64,000 nt of DNA from Ceratotherium simum simum (GCF_000283155.1 NW_004454175.1:9428382-9492381); one strand, 5' to 3'; numbered from the stretch's first letter, positions 10,237 to 22,440 are shown. Numbers and translations are program-made. Notes: generated by a model from the sequence alone, not told the origin.

Positions 10237-11519
10237 GGTGTATGTTGCACATTTTGGTCCACAATTTTTCATGATAAAAATGATATTCCTTTATTCTGCC
10301 CTGCCTGCTGGCTTTCTCCTTCTCTTTTTTTTTCCTCTCTCTCTCTCTCATTCTCTTTGTGTGTTTGTACACGTGCTGCTGTATTGTTTGCTCCAGGAAA
10401 GAAAAAAACATTTATCTCGGGTAAAGTTAGGTTTGTTAACTATTGAAGCAAGGGAGACCACACACCATGGTAACAATTAGATGGTGATTTTGGGGAAAAG
10501 TGGAAGGAAACTGTAGGTCTTTTGTATTGGATATTGTCAGGAAGAAAGGGCAATTCAGTGACTGGTTTTTTTTATGCTTTATTGATTTTTATATTGATTA
10601 CATTTTACATAAAAGTATATTTTTATGTAGGAGGCTAGAGGAAAGAAGCTGGGCTACAATTATCACTGGAAAAACAGTAGTCACTCTTAAGTGAGGAAAG
10701 GAACATGCTTGGTGTTTTCTGTGGTTGCACAATGTTTTTATCTCTTTAAGCATAATGTTGGAATGTTTGTGTTTTTTGTCTTGTCCCATTGTAGTCGAGG
10801 AGAATCTTCATCAGATGTTGATATTTTGTGAAATTGTTTATTGGTAGAAAACTTTTTAAAATTCATTTATTTTTGTGGTCCTATAACATTTACTAGAGCC
10901 TGTGTACAGTTGGTATTTAATAATAATTGATTGACCATTTGCCTGCTCTCTACTGTTAATGACAAGGACAAACACTGTGTCAACCACTTTGCCTAGCCAT
11001 AACCATTCTGGTAGAGTATCTCCTTTTCTGGGGTCAAGGAGTGTCTGAAGTACAGCCATATATTTTCTCAAAAGGAATGATAAGCAGATGTTACCACTAC
11101 AGAGTTTAAGGAATCTGAGTACCCATAGCCTTATGTCCATCAACATAAACAATGGAGTATTGTAGTCTACAACAAAGGAAGCTTAATGTTAGTTAGTTAA
11201 GTACACATAAAGAGTATGGATGAGAATTCATCATTACTTTATGAGTTCAATGGTTATATTCCCAACTATTTAGAGTTCATGGGATTGAGGGAGAAATAAG
11301 ATCTTTTATTTGGTTGTGGTTAATTGAACCTGTTAAACTTGATCCTATGTTCAGTCTATACATGCTTACAGTTTTAGCCCATTCTACATAGCCAATCCCT
11401 ATTCTGACTATCAGGACCCACTATCCTTGAATTTCTCTCACTTTCTCCCTTCCTCCCTCTTTATCTCTTTCTTCCTCTCCCTTCAATTGTTGTTAGCGCC
11501 TAATTCCATCCCCTTCTAA
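10237..11519. other. No recognised gene; short polypyrimidine tract
   Basis: This is mostly unassigned sequence. A polypyrimidine run (t and ct repeats) lies at about 10317-10353. The two plus-strand frames at 10129-10446 and 10214-10480 and the minus frame at 10217-10411 all run through that low-complexity tract and are chance reads. A C/T-rich stretch also lies at 11430-11485. Confidence 0.5.
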
Positions 11520-11830
11520 GCTCCCTGGAAGTTTTAATTAACATTTTTTCTTCCCTAGCCCCACCAAGTAACTCTTTTCTGGGAGTTCTGGATCATTCTC
11601 AGTTTCAGCTGAGTATTTGCACTTTTACTACATATAATGAATCCATAAAAATAGACTATGTTGCTCTATGTTTCTTTAAACATTTATGTAAATGTAATCA
11701 TGCCTTTACATATCGGTGTATATCTTGATTTTTCCACTACACATTATGCTTTTGATATTTATCTGGGTTGACACATTTAGATTTAATTATTTTAACTCCT
11801 ATGCCATAATAAAGGGTATGTTAACTTCTA
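11520..11830 (-). mobile_element. L1ME-type fragment, antisense (diverged)
   Basis: Antisense L1 3'-end wording is visible though worn: ttgatttttccactacacat, gatatttatctgggttgaca, and taactcctatgccataataa parallel the usual L1ME antisense order of tail, 'inch up' phrases and ORF2 end. No frame survives and the edges are approximate. Confidence 0.45.
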
Positions 11831-13138
11831 GATATATATTCTGAATGTCTTTTATCCTCCTCACTCTAGAGTCACTTTTCTCTTTAATACTAAAAACCAA
11901 GCCATCTTCCTCAGTGACTGCATGTAGGCCAGCCGTCTGCCAAAGTTCATCTGAGGATTCCCAATAATGCTTTCACCCAAGCAGTTGTCAATTATCACAA
12001 GAACTCACGACTTGTGTAAAAGATATTTGTTGATGTACTCCAAGAAAAGAAAAAGTATGTTTGAGTGAGCCAAATTAGCCCCAATCTTTCTTTTTTGAAT
12101 TTTATTTGACAGACTTGCACGAAACTGTTCACATTTTTTTTCTGAGTTCAGCTGGAAGGGGGAGTCTGTCACTAGAATTAAAAATAACCCTGTCCCCAGA
12201 ATTCCATAACAGTTAAAGTTCAAAAGAATAAAAACATTTAAAGATAATATTACTGCTGCTGCAAAAAGGCTTTAGATAGATAGATGTAAAGTATTTTGAA
12301 GATGAGTTCTATTTTACCTGCTTCTGTTGTGTCCAATAACCATATAAAGCAAGACTTTGGAGATTAATAATGAAGGTATAAAATGTTACACTGAAATTGT
12401 AGGTCTTAAAATGTATTCTAAAATTTGAAACTGCTAGAAAATACACTTTTTCACTTTGTGACATATTAGATGACCCCTTTGTAGTTGTCTTTTACCACCA
12501 TCCACACAAGCTGAATGACATGCTTTAATTTATTTGTCCTTTTTGTCATCTATTCTTACAGATATTGTGGCATATTTTGTTGGAAAGGACGTCATAACTT
12601 TTGTTCTTTCTAAAGGAAGTATCTTTACTTTTGTCATGGGGCCGAGGAAACTTTTATTTTATTTTTTTAAATGAATCTGGTCCATGGGCAGGTGGTATGC
12701 TGAGCTTTGAACAGCTTGATGAATGATTTGGCTCTGCGTAGCAGTGTCAAATAATGTATCTCAGCTGGCAGCCTCAATGAAACAGAATAAGACAGTCTTT
12801 TCTGTTATATATTAGAGTCCTTGTGCCTACTCAACTTCTCGCTGTGCATGCTAGGCATAAATCCTGCCCTTCCTCTCCCTGTGACGGTAATTCACCCAGA
12901 GCTGCCTATTCAAGTCTGTTTACCTAACGATTGCATTCTCCATCAGGAGCCACTCCTGTCGCTGGGGCAGATGTATGTTCTTTATTTGCTGATATACTAA
13001 GTTGTGTGATTATAATCAACCAATTTTCTGGGAATAATAATGGAGGATAGTGGGAGTTATTGCTTAAAATCCTCTCTTAGGAGGAGAATAGATGGTTTAA
13101 TTTTTAAGGAGCTGGTGAATTTACACTTACATTTCAGC
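11831..13138. other. No recognised gene or repeat; possible unique segment at 12690-13030
   Basis: I recognise no repeat here. The part at 12690-13030 has a more balanced composition and no low-complexity runs, so it is a reasonable candidate for conserved noncoding sequence, but nothing in one genome can show conservation. The minus frame 12005-12223 has no recognisable motif. Confidence 0.4.
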
Positions 13139-13570
13139 TTTTGTTAATAATTGTTGTTGTTAGTGCCATCGAGTAGGTTCTGACTCCTAGCTACCCTGTG
13201 TACAGCAGAGTGCAGCCCTGCCTGATCTTTTTGCACCAACCCCTCACTTTCTAGCCCTATGTCAGACAATGCTCCACTGCTATTAATAGGGTTTTCATGG
13301 CCAATTTTTTTCAGAAGTGGGTGGCCAGGTCCTTTTTCTCAGTCTGTCTAGTCTGGAAGCTCTGCGAAAATCTGTCCACCATGGGTGACCCTGCTGGTAT
13401 TTGAAATACCAGTGGCGTAGCTTTCAGCATCACAGCAACACACAGCCGCCACAGTATGACAACCAACAGACCAGTGGTGTGGTTCCCCAGCTGGGAAACG
13501 AACCCAGGCCATGGCAGTGAGAGCAACAAATCTTAAATACTAGATCATAAGGGCTGTTTTTGTTAACAAT
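13139..13570 (-). mobile_element. Composite tRNA-derived SINE with RTE-like 3' end
   Basis: Read on the minus strand, the element starts with a tRNA-like head (ggttcgtttcccagctgggg carries the B box). It runs through ggcggctgtgtgttgctgtg and tggtatttcaaataccagca-like text, and ends in a tail with taggagtcagaacctactcg, gatggcactaac and aacaacaat. That tail type is shared by SINEs mobilised by RTE-clade LINEs. Near-identical flanks (ttttgttaataat at 13139-13151, ttttgttaacaat at 13558-13570; one mismatch) act as the TSD. A 73-codon minus frame at 13311-13529 is a chance frame in the SINE. The family resembles the horse element I know as SINE2-1_EC, but I have not confirmed the name. Confidence 0.8.
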
Positions 13571-13859
13571 ACTACAACTTTTTCGCCATATTTTTTTGGT
13601 AGAATTATGTTTTAGTTAGTATTCTAGATAAAAATGATTTTCCTTTCTTCTTTCTAAACAAGTAGGGTAAAATCCACTTATTAAAGGAGCAATTATGTCA
13701 TTTAAGGGCATTGATGACTACTTCCTGAGACAATATTTATCTTTCATTTTTGCCCTGTAGACCACAGGGAGATATTTAAGGAGAAAAGTTTCATTTTTAT
13801 TACATATTATTATTAGTTATTATTTTTTTAATTCATGAAGATATTCCTCTGAGATAATG

Positions 13860-14285
13860 GAGGATGTGTAGGAATGGGGACCAAATGATGGCAGGGAGGA
13901 AAAATAAGGAATCCTATGGGTGGTGTCAATCATGATTTAGGTACATTTGGACTGTGGAAGTTATAGAATATTTGAGAGGCTTTGAAGTAGAATTATTAGA
14001 ATCTCTTAGCCAATTAAATGAGGAAGAGGGACTGAATAGAAGGAGAGGGAGCAAGATAATAAATACACTGAGATGCAGAAGTAAAGGAGGCAGATAGTGA
14101 ACTTAGTTTGGGACACAGCTTTGAGGTAAATATTAGATATCAAGGTACAGTAGACAGTTGGATGTATAGTCTGGAGTTCAGGAAATAGAACAGGGCTAGA
14201 TGTTTGGATTGGGAATCCAAGTTAAAGTCATGCGGAGTAGATTTGGTGACAGAGAGAATGAACAGCAGATAAATTCTGAAATTTT
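13860..14285 (+). repeat. Purine-rich ancient interspersed repeat, family not named
   Basis: A G/A-rich stretch with phrases like agtagacagttggatgtata, gtctggagttcaggaaatag and gggctagatgtttggattgg. This wording recurs widely in mammalian genomes, and related phrases appear again in this window at 20800-21120 and 21720-22130. I cannot place it in a named family or orient it with certainty. No frame is kept. Confidence 0.45.
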
Positions 14286-14294
14286 CATATCATA

Positions 14295-14605
14295 AGGATC
14301 TACAGCTATGCTGTCCAGTGTGATAGTCACAAGCCCCATACAGCTATAGAGCATTTGAAATAGTATGAACGCAGATGTACTGTAAGTGTAAAATACTCAC
14401 TGGATTGTGAAAATTTAGTACAGTAAAATAGCACCATATCTCAATTTTTATATTGATTACATATTTGATAATATTTTAGCTTTATTTGATTAAGCAAAAT
14501 GTATTAAAGTGAATTTTACTGTTTATTTACCACAGCTACTCCAAAACAAAATTATACATGTGGCTTGTATTTCATTTCTATTGGATAGTACTTGCCTACA
14601 GAATA
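14295..14605 (+). mobile_element. Non-autonomous hAT-type MER remnant
   Basis: The ends form a degraded terminal inverted repeat: ctatgctgtccagtgtgata on the left and ctattggatagtacttgcct on the right (ctgtccaat-like when reversed). Inside are cactagccac-type words, here worn to agtcacaagccccatac and catgtggcttgtatttc, and an A/T-rich core. That layout fits a short Charlie-group (hAT) MER element. It has no coding capacity. Strand is nominal because the element is nearly palindromic. Confidence 0.6.
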
Positions 14606-14820
14606 AAATCCTGATTCATTCACACAATGACTCATCATGATGTAGCCTGTTACCTTACCAAACTTGTCTTCTGTTCCTCTCATGTCTCCTCCAGCCAGCC
14701 AGATGTGAGCTAGTTCTCTTCCACATCACGCTATTTCAGATCTGTAGCTTTTTGCACATGTTGTTTTCAATTTTGGGAATACCCAACTCTTCCTTGCAAA
14801 TTCCCAGTGTTTTAGATTGG
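14606..14820 (+). mobile_element. L2-type LINE fragment
   Basis: Sense L2 3'-region order is visible: aataaaatcctgattcattc, tgtagcctgttaccttacca, cctccagccagccagatgtg and gctttttgcacatgttgttt, followed by tgggaatacccaactcttcc. Divergence is high, and the ORF is not readable. Confidence 0.6.
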
Positions 14821-14869
14821 TTTTTCAAAGAGAAGAAACTTAGATTTAATGAGTAAAAAATATTATTAG

Positions 14870-15182
14870 TGGGGCTGGCCCCGTGGCTTAGTGGTTAAGT
14901 GCGTGCGCTCCACTACTGGTGGCCCGTGTTCGGATCCTGGGCGTGCACCGACGCACTGCTTGTCCTGCCATGCTGAGGCGGCGTCCCACATACAGCAACT
15001 AGAAGGATGTGCAACTATGACATACAACTATCTACTGGGGCTTTAAAGAGAAAAATGGGAAAAAACGAGGAGGACTGGCAATAGATGTTAGCTTAGGGCC
15101 AGTCTTCCTCAGCAAAAAGAGGAGGATTGGCATGGATGTTAGCTCAGGGCTGATCTTCCTCATAAAAAAAAAATATATATAT
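14870..15182 (+). mobile_element. ERE SINE 6 (long form) with TA-rich tail
   Basis: The ggggctggccccgtggctta head, long-form middle (cagcaactagaaggatgtgc, catacaactatctactgggg) and two tgttagctcaggg-type tail words are present. The tail ends in As followed by a short (ta)n run. A 10-bp TSD, atattattag, lies at 14860-14869 and 15183-15192. Compared with ERE 3 it has more substitutions in the head (actactggtggcccgtgttc), so it is probably older. Confidence 0.95.
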
Positions 15183-15229
15183 ATATTATTAGAGATTCTT
15201 GACCTCTGTTTTTTAAGGAATAAACGGAA

Positions 15230-17795
15230 GAGAATAACAAAATGAGTCTTTATGTACTCATCACTCATTTCACTAATTATCAACTCATGTCCAATCCTGT
15301 TTCCTCTATATTCACAACATCCTGCTCAGATCATTTTGAAGAAGATCTGGACATCGCTTAAGTTCACCTATAAATATTTTAGTGTATATTTCTAAAACAA
15401 TGAGGGTTATTTTTAACGTAACTCAAATACCTTAATTTTTTAGTATCCTCAAATGTAAATGATGAAATTTCTCTCATTTTTCTTATCATTTTTTTTCAAA
15501 TTCGTTGTTTAAATCAGGGTTCAAATAAGGTCTATATATTGCAATTGGTTGATTTGGCTTTTAGTCTTATAAATTATCTCTACATTTCTTTTTTCTTTTC
15601 TTTTCTTTTTTTTTCGGTGAGGAAGATTGTCCCTGAGCTAACATCTGTGCCAGTCTTCCTCTACTATTTGTATATGGGACACTGAGACAGCACGGCTTGA
15701 TGAGCGGTGTGTATGTCTGCACCCGGGATCTGAACCCCGAACTCGGCAAAAACGGAGTGTGTGAACTTAACCACTATGCCACCGGGCCGGCCACCTCCAT
15801 TTCTTTTCCTTAATGCAATTTATTTGTGCAAGAAACTGGGCCATTTGACTTGTAGAATCTGTATTTAAATTTTCATACCCCCATTATTTTTCAATATGTC
15901 CCTGTGTTTCCACTAATGCCTATTGTTAGTTCTAGATGCATAATCAGATCCAGATTCTCTTTGTTTTTTTTTTTTTAAAGAGTATTTCACTGGTGATAAT
16001 GTCTGCTTCCATTAGGTACATAATATCTGGTGATGTTTTTTTTTTTTCCAGCGATGTTAGCAGCCACAGATGATTTTTGCCCACATTTGTTAGTTACTGA
16101 GGAATAGCAAAATGCTAATTTTTAAATTCTATTATTCATTCTTCAATTTTTAACTAGAATGCTTCTATAAAGTGAAATGTTTCCTCATTAACTAGTTGAT
16201 AAACTTTAGGATCAATTTGGAGAGGAAGGGTAAATGTGATTTTTTTCCCCCTTTACATCCATTTTTCAAAATAGTGCTTTACTAGTGTTACCTTCTAAGT
16301 GATTTTCTAAGTTCGCTAGCATTCTCCAGTAGTGACTAGGGAGTAATTTGTATTATTATTATAATAAACTCATGGAGAGCAACATATAATTGTCCCTTCT
16401 TGGCCAGTGATAGCCTTTTTAAGTTGACTGAGTCCTTTTTCCTTGAGTTTTGCTATGATAAGATGTTCCAGGATCATCTTGGGCATTTCATGCTCCAGAC
16501 CTGGAACTGGTCATTTTCCCAAGGAGCCATGGCTCTTTTGTGGGACATATTATTTAGAAACTGTGATATTGTTGCTAGGGATCCTCATTGTTACTGGGTT
16601 GATCATTGTTCCTAGGTCGTATTTGTAGACAAAATTAGGAAATACCAATTCTATTTTTATGAGGCAATTTATTATGCGTTCTTACTGATACTTTCAATTC
16701 AAATGCAGTATAACAAGATTTCAACTTAAACTCATCAGTCTTACCATCTGTATCTCTTTTCTTTTGTGCTAAAAAATGCAAGTTCTCAATAATATCAATA
16801 TAATTACTCATTTACTTTATTCTGCAATACACTAACAACTGCTTCATGATAATACTAATACCACCATCAGCAATATGATTTCTTAGAAGCCATTTATATA
16901 TTTTTGCAGTTCTTTTTGTCCTAAGGCTATATCTCACTAGGGATGTTTAGTCAAGTTACTGTGTTTTAGTGTCACTTGATATTATCTCTGTGTGGTTATA
17001 CCACCAACTGGTTATAGTTAGACACATTTGTTTTATTTCATCATTGCTCTTTAGGAATTTTTAAGAAAACAAATTTTGTTTAGTTTTCTTTTATGATTGC
17101 GTGCATTCTTTACAGTGTTCCAAAATAAAATTCTATAGACTGATACATTCAGGGAGATCTCACTGTATGCCTATCCTATCTACTCTGTTCCTAGTGTTCC
17201 TTTATAGGTAGTCATTTAAAAAAATGTCGTATCTTTCCATTGCTTTTTTATGTAAACTACCTGTTCTTTCTGTCTATTGACTGACTGACTGATCTACCTA
17301 TCCATCCATAATCATTTCCTCTTTTTAGATAAAGGGTAGGATTCCGTATGCACTTTTTTCTAACTTGCTTTTTTGCACTTAAAACTGTATCTCCGCAACA
17401 GTATGTAAAGATATTTGTCTTCACTTTTTACAGCTTCAGAGAGCTCCATTGCTTGGTTGTAGCCTGATTTATTAAACCAGTTCCCTGTTGATGAATATTT
17501 TAGTATTTTTATTCTTCCGCTATTGCAAATAATGCTGTAGTAAGTAGCCTGGAATATAAATATTTTCGTATCTTTGCCTGTGAATCTTTGTTATAAATCC
17601 TAGGAGAGAAATTGCTGGGTCAAAGAGCAAATACATCCTAATTTTACTAGGTAATGTCAAATTTGCTGCATCTCCTAGGAGCTGCATCATTTTGCATTCT
17701 CATCAAATGTGTGAGTGTGCCTGTTTCTCTACAACCACATCCACAGAATGTGCTGTCAAAATGTGGAATTTTGCAAAACTGATAGGTGAAAAATT
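15230..17795 (-). mobile_element. Old LINE-1 3' UTR and ORF2 end, antisense
   Basis: The text follows the antisense order of an L1M 3' region: ccaatcctgtttcctctata, aatcagggttcaaataaggt, caatttatttgtgcaagaaa, tgttagcagccacagatgat, gatgttccaggatcatcttg, ctccagacctggaactggtc, ttgcttttttgcacttaaaa, then tgctgggtcaaagagcaa and tgataggtgaaaaattatat. ERE 7 is nested in it. ORF2 is riddled with stops. A second antisense L1 abuts it at about 17796, so the two probably inserted one into the other. Confidence 0.8.
15593..15794 (-). mobile_element. ERE SINE 7 (antisense, short form)
   Basis: On the minus strand this reads ggccggcccggtggcatagt at the head, a diverged B-box region, cacaccgctcatcaagccgt in the body, and tgttagctcagggacaatct in the tail with an A-rich end. 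The flanks ctacatttctttt (15580-15592) and ctccatttctttt (15795-15807) are a 13-bp TSD with one mismatch. It is nested in an older antisense L1. Confidence 0.93.
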
Positions 17796-20470
17796 ATATC
17801 TCAATGTAGTTTTAATAAATTGAGGTATAAGTACCATCAGTAACATGTACAGATTTTCAGTGTACCCTTCCAGGAGTTTTGGCAAATATATTTAGGTGTG
17901 CAACACACACTCCTATCAGTATATAGAATGTTGCCGTCACTCTACAAAGTTCTCTTGTGTCCTTTTCCAGTCAATGCCCTGCTCCCCAGAGATAATCAAT
18001 ATTCTGATTTCTATCTCTGTATATTAGTTTTGCAAGTTTGTTAAGGTCATGTAAATGGCATCATACAATATGTACACTTTTGCGTCAGGCTTCATTGGCT
18101 CAAAAACAATTTTTGCAATCATCCATTTGTTGCGTGTGTGTGTGGCAGTTTCATATTGCAGAGTAATATTCCATTATATAAATATATCCCAGTTGTTTAT
18201 TATCCTGTTGATGTTTGAGTTGTTCCAAAAATTTTACTATTATTAAGAAAGCAGCTATAAACCTATTTGACAAGTCTTGGAGAGATATTTCTTTTGGGTG
18301 AATATCCAGGACTGGAATTGCTGGATCATAAGAAACATAAATGTTTAACTTCACAAGAAACTACTGAACAGTTTCCAAAGTACTTGTACCATTTTGATTT
18401 CTACTAGCAAGATAGGAGAGGTCCAGTTGCTCCACATCCTCTTCAACATTTGGTTTTAATCTTTTTAATTTTAGGCATTCTAGTGGTCATATATTGATAT
18501 TTCATTGTGATTTTAATTTGCCTTTCTTTGATGACTAAATTTTGACAATCTTTGGCTTTTATATATTCTCTTTTGTGAAATGTTGGTCAAAATCTTTTGG
18601 AGAGAAATGCTGCTTGTAGAAGTTTTTTATGTATTTTAAATATCAGTCCTTTGTGTCTCTCCGAATCTCCCTCCTTACCCCTTCTCTCTCCCTCTCCCTC
18701 TTTCCCTCCTCCCCTCCCTCCCTCCCTCTTTTTCACTAACACATATACTTCAATTATTTTTTGTCTCTTCATTGTCTTACTGGTATATTTTGATAAGCAA
18801 AAGCTTTTTGATTTTGAGATTCATTTTTAAATTTTTTTTAATAGTTAAAGATTTTTGCGTTCTAGGTAAACTTTCTCCTAGCCACAAATTACTGTTTCTT
18901 TTTCTACATTCTCCCATGTTTTCTTTCAGAATATTTATAGTTAACAGCTTTTATCTTTAGCTGAAATCATCTTGACTTAATTTTTGTATATGGTTTGAGA
19001 TATTGGTCAAGCTTCATTTTTTCCCCACGTGAGTATTCAGTTAATACTGAAACATTTGATGAAAATTACTCCAATACCCATTGAATTTCACTGAGAATTT
19101 GTGAAAAACAGTGTAGGTTTATTTCTAGACTACTCCGTTTAATTGATTCATTAGTCTGGCTTTATGCTAGTAGCACACTATCTTCATTACTATGGTTTTG
19201 TAATTAGTTTTATAATCAGATAGCGTAAGTCCCAATTTTGTTATTTTTTAAACAAATTTGTTTTGGTTATTTTAGTTCTCTTACATTTCCATATACATTC
19301 TAGCACTGGATTTCAATTTCTACAAGAAAGATTCCTGGGATTTTGATTGGTATAGCATTAAATCTATAGATTGATTTGGACAGGTTAATTTTTTACAATA
19401 TTGTCTTCCTATCCATCGGCATGGTAAATTTCTTCATCTTTTGCGTCTGGTTCAGTTCTTCTCAGCAATATTTTGTAGTGTTCAGTGTGGAAGTCTTGCA
19501 TGTTTTTGGTTAAGTTTATTTCTTGATATATTATGCTATTAAAAATGTATCATTTAAAAAAATTTATTTTCCAGTTATTTATTGCTTATATATACAAAAA
19601 CAGTTGATTTTTTACATTGATCTTGTATTCTGAATCCCCGATATATTCACTTATTAGATTTAATAGCTTTTTTTTGGTAGATTCATTAGGCTTTGTATAA
19701 ACACAGTGATAATGTCTGCAAATAAATATAGTGTTATTTGTTCCTTTCAAATATGTATGCCTGTTATTTATTTTCCTTATCTTATTACTTTGGCTAAGAC
19801 CTCTATTAAAATGTTGAATAGAAGTAGTGATAACATCTTTGAACATTTTTGTCTTGTTCCTGTTTTTAGGAGAAAGGGCTTATGCTCAATATGTCATTAT
19901 TAAGTCTAATGTCAACAGGAGGATTTTATGTAGATGCTTTTTATCAGATAGAGGCAATTCTCTTCTGTCTCAGTTTGCCTAGTTGTTTTTTTAATCACAA
20001 AAGGGTAGGTATTGAATTTTGTGAAATACTTATTCTGCATTTATTGAGAAGATTGTATAATTTTGTTTTTAGTATGGTGAATTACATTGATTAATTTTCA
20101 AATACTAGCCAAACATGTATTCCTAGGATAAATCCCACATGGTCATGATGTATTATCCTTTTTATGCATTGATTCTTTTGCTAATATTTTGTTAAGGATT
20201 ATCTTTTCTTATAATATCCTTCTCAGGGTTGGGTAATAGGGTTCTTATCAGCTTACTTATGGAGTTGGGAATTGTTTCCCAGTGTGCATTCATTTCTAGT
20301 AATAGTGTTGAAAATATTTTAAGTATTTATTGGCATATGCGTTTTTCTGAGGTGAATTTTCTTTGCATGTCATTAGCAAGTAATTTTATGAATAAAATTT
20401 TGATCTTTTACATGTTACATGGATAAAATGAGTTAACTGGCAGTATTTCTAGGCACTTTGAGAATCTTTC
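17796..20470 (-). mobile_element. Old LINE-1, 3' UTR through much of ORF2, antisense
   Basis: The antisense order is clear. First comes the 3' UTR (ttgaggtataagtaccatca). Then the ORF2 end follows: the minus frame 18151-18354 contains Tyr-Asp-Pro-Ala-Ile-Pro and ends in Met-Glu-Tyr-Tyr-Ser-Ala-Ile, typical of the ORF2 C-terminus. Reverse-transcriptase-side text comes next (ggattttgattggtatagca, tgtctgcaaataaatatag, ttgaatagaagtagtgataa, cctaggataaatcccacatg). A C/T-rich tract interrupts it at 18658-18732. Many stops and indels make it inactive. Confidence 0.85.
18658..18732 (+). repeat. Polypyrimidine tract (CT/CCT-rich)
   Basis: Nearly pure C/T run with ccctcctcccctccctccctccctcttttt-like composition, sitting inside an antisense L1. 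Overlapping frames on both strands here (18597-18830 and 18587-18772) are low-complexity artefacts. Confidence 0.85.
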
Positions 20471-20799
20471 TTATAATATAAGAAATTGGCTTACGGGTTT
20501 ATATGTTTTTATCTCTGTGAGCTGATTATGAGTTTATTCATGTGACATAGATCTTCTTTCAGATAGCAAACAAGTTGAGTTTTGGAGACCCAAGGCTGCA
20601 ATTTGATTCCCCAATAGTCCCTACTGGAGATAACTCTAGGTGACAGATCATCAATTTATAGATGTGGACGTTTTAATTTCATTTCTTTATATTCTTCTTG
20701 ATTAGCATCTTTTAAATGCACAAATAAATTAAATTGAAAAATATAATAAAATTAAATTCATGGGCACTATTATATAGGAATTTTTGAAACATCCATCAA
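20471..20799. other. No recognised gene or repeat
   Basis: AT-rich linker after the antisense L1. Its first part could still be worn L1 text. I see no gene. Confidence 0.45.
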
Positions 20800-21120
20800 A
20801 GACAGAGAAGCTATTGATTGAAAGAGTTTTGCACTGAAAGCTGACCAGTGGCAGAAGGATGTGGCATGGGGGAGATGAATCAGTTTGGTTTCAAGTGGTC
20901 AAATATGCATTTTAGAAAGATCTCTTTGGCACAATGTGGAGGAAGGATTGCAGCAGGATGAGACTGGAGGCAGTTAAGAGGTCATAGAAATAGTTCAGGT
21001 GAGAGATGATAAGAAACTGAATTCTTATATTGGAAATGAGAATGAAGAGAAATCATATTGGACATATGTGGGACATATGTAGTAAAGTGATTTCAGGAGG
21101 GATGGCAGTAGGCTGTGAAA
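20800..21120 (+). repeat. Purine-rich ancient repeat fragment, family not named
   Basis: Phrases such as ttagaaagatctctttggca, caatgtggaggaaggattgc and atgagactggaggcagttaa match a G/A-rich repeat wording common in mammals and related to the stretches at 13860-14285 and 21720-22130. No frame is kept. I cannot name the family. Confidence 0.45.
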
Positions 21121-21589
21121 CAGAAGTCAGTAGACATGTTTTCAAATTGTTGACATTCACTATCTTCCAGACTCTTGTCTGAGCAACAGCGGTCTCACAA
21201 AGTGATCCATAACAATGGAATTTTCTGAAGAAAACAAATTAGGAAAAAGCTGCATACTTTATACCCTTTTTGGAACTTACAATAGTCCTGTGGATCTAGT
21301 GCCTATGTCTGCTTCTAGTTTTACATCCCTTCCGTCAGATAAAAGTGGGATTTGAGTATTTAGATTCTCTTCAAAGGAAAGTTTTCATGCATTGTATGTT
21401 AGAGGTGAGTACTTGAGTCCTCCTAAGGGATCTCAGTCTTTCCTAAACTTTCTTTAAAGTTAATAGTTATCAAAATGACTTTTGTAGACTGGAGTTTAAG
21501 AATTTTTTTTTAAACCTTAGTTTAAGTGAAAACAGGTTTTGCTGGATACTGAAATATATTGGCATGAACTTATTTCCTGGCCATATGGA

Positions 21590-21690
21590 TTATAAAATAA
21601 GCTGGGGTGTCGAGAATTAAATGAGATAATTTATGTAGAGTCCCCAGCATAATGGGCACATAGTAGGCATTCCGTAAATAGTAGCTATAG
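21590..21690 (+). mobile_element. MIR SINE 3' part
   Basis: gagaattaaatgagataatt, tgtagagtccccagcataat and gggcacatagtaggcattcc, followed by gtaaatagtagctat, give the MIR 3' order in sense. The 5' tRNA-like part is missing or unreadable. Confidence 0.75.
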
Positions 21691-21719
21691 GACATAGATT
21701 CAGAAATCTTTAACTTAAA

Positions 21720-22130
21720 AGCCTGTAGCTACAAACACGAATATGGGCGAAATTTTTCAGGAAGAGCGTATGGGGAAATAAAGAGAAAGACAAGGGTTTA
21801 AATCTGGGAAAATTCGGCATATTAGAACAGGAAGTGAGAATCTGGTGAAGGAGGGGAGAGCAATGGTCAGAGAGTTAGAAGGAGAGCAAGAATAGGCCTA
21901 TCTTATGGAAGCCGACCTTTTAAGAAAGAAGGAGTGGCCAGGCTGGGAAATGCTTTGGAGCAGTCAAAAAGTGTAAAGACTGACAAAGTAGTCAACTAGA
22001 AGTTCATTGGTGAGTTTAGCAACCCTGGATCCATCTTGAATTAGTAGAAAAAAGGGGAGGAAAAATTGGAAAATTCAAATCGAGTTTTCCTGAGGTTTCT
22101 GTTTTAGAGAAATCATATGCAGGGACTACA
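21720..22130 (+). repeat. Purine-rich ancient repeat fragment, family not named
   Basis: A G/A-rich stretch with atggaagccgaccttttaag, gagcagtcaaaaagtgtaaa and gttcattggtgagtttagca, in the order of the same widely dispersed repeat wording seen at 20800-21120. The two may be parts of one element separated by the MIR and other sequence. Confidence 0.45.
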
Positions 22131-22329
22131 AGTAGGAGAGACAAAAAATTGGTTTGAAGGGCTATGTGATATTTTGAGAGAAAGAATACTTGTGCACCCC
22201 TTAAAACTGTTTGGTAATAGATAATTGGCGATAGGAACTTGGCAGCTCATGTGCCACAATCAAGCTTTAGGAGACATAAAGCTTCCTAATGAAAGGATCT
22301 CCTTGGATAAATCATCTCAAGGCAAGACG

Positions 22330-22440
22330 AAAATCATAAACCCGCTGACTTGGAGCTGCTCAAGGGCAGAAGCACCATCTTATTCATTTGTGTATCAAGG
22401 GACTATCACAGGACCTGTCACTTAGTTGATGCTTAAAAAG
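22330..22440 (+). mobile_element. L2-type LINE 3' tail fragment (weak)
   Basis: gctcaagggcagaagcacca, followed by tcaagggactatcacaggac and cacttagttgatgcttaaa, follows the L2 3'-end order. It is short and diverged. A 66-codon frame at 22225-22425 overlaps it and has no recognisable domain. Confidence 0.45.

Noticed and set aside
13311..13529. A 73-codon minus-strand frame that looks protein-like.
   Set aside because: It lies wholly inside a composite SINE with target duplications, so it is a chance frame in a noncoding repeat.
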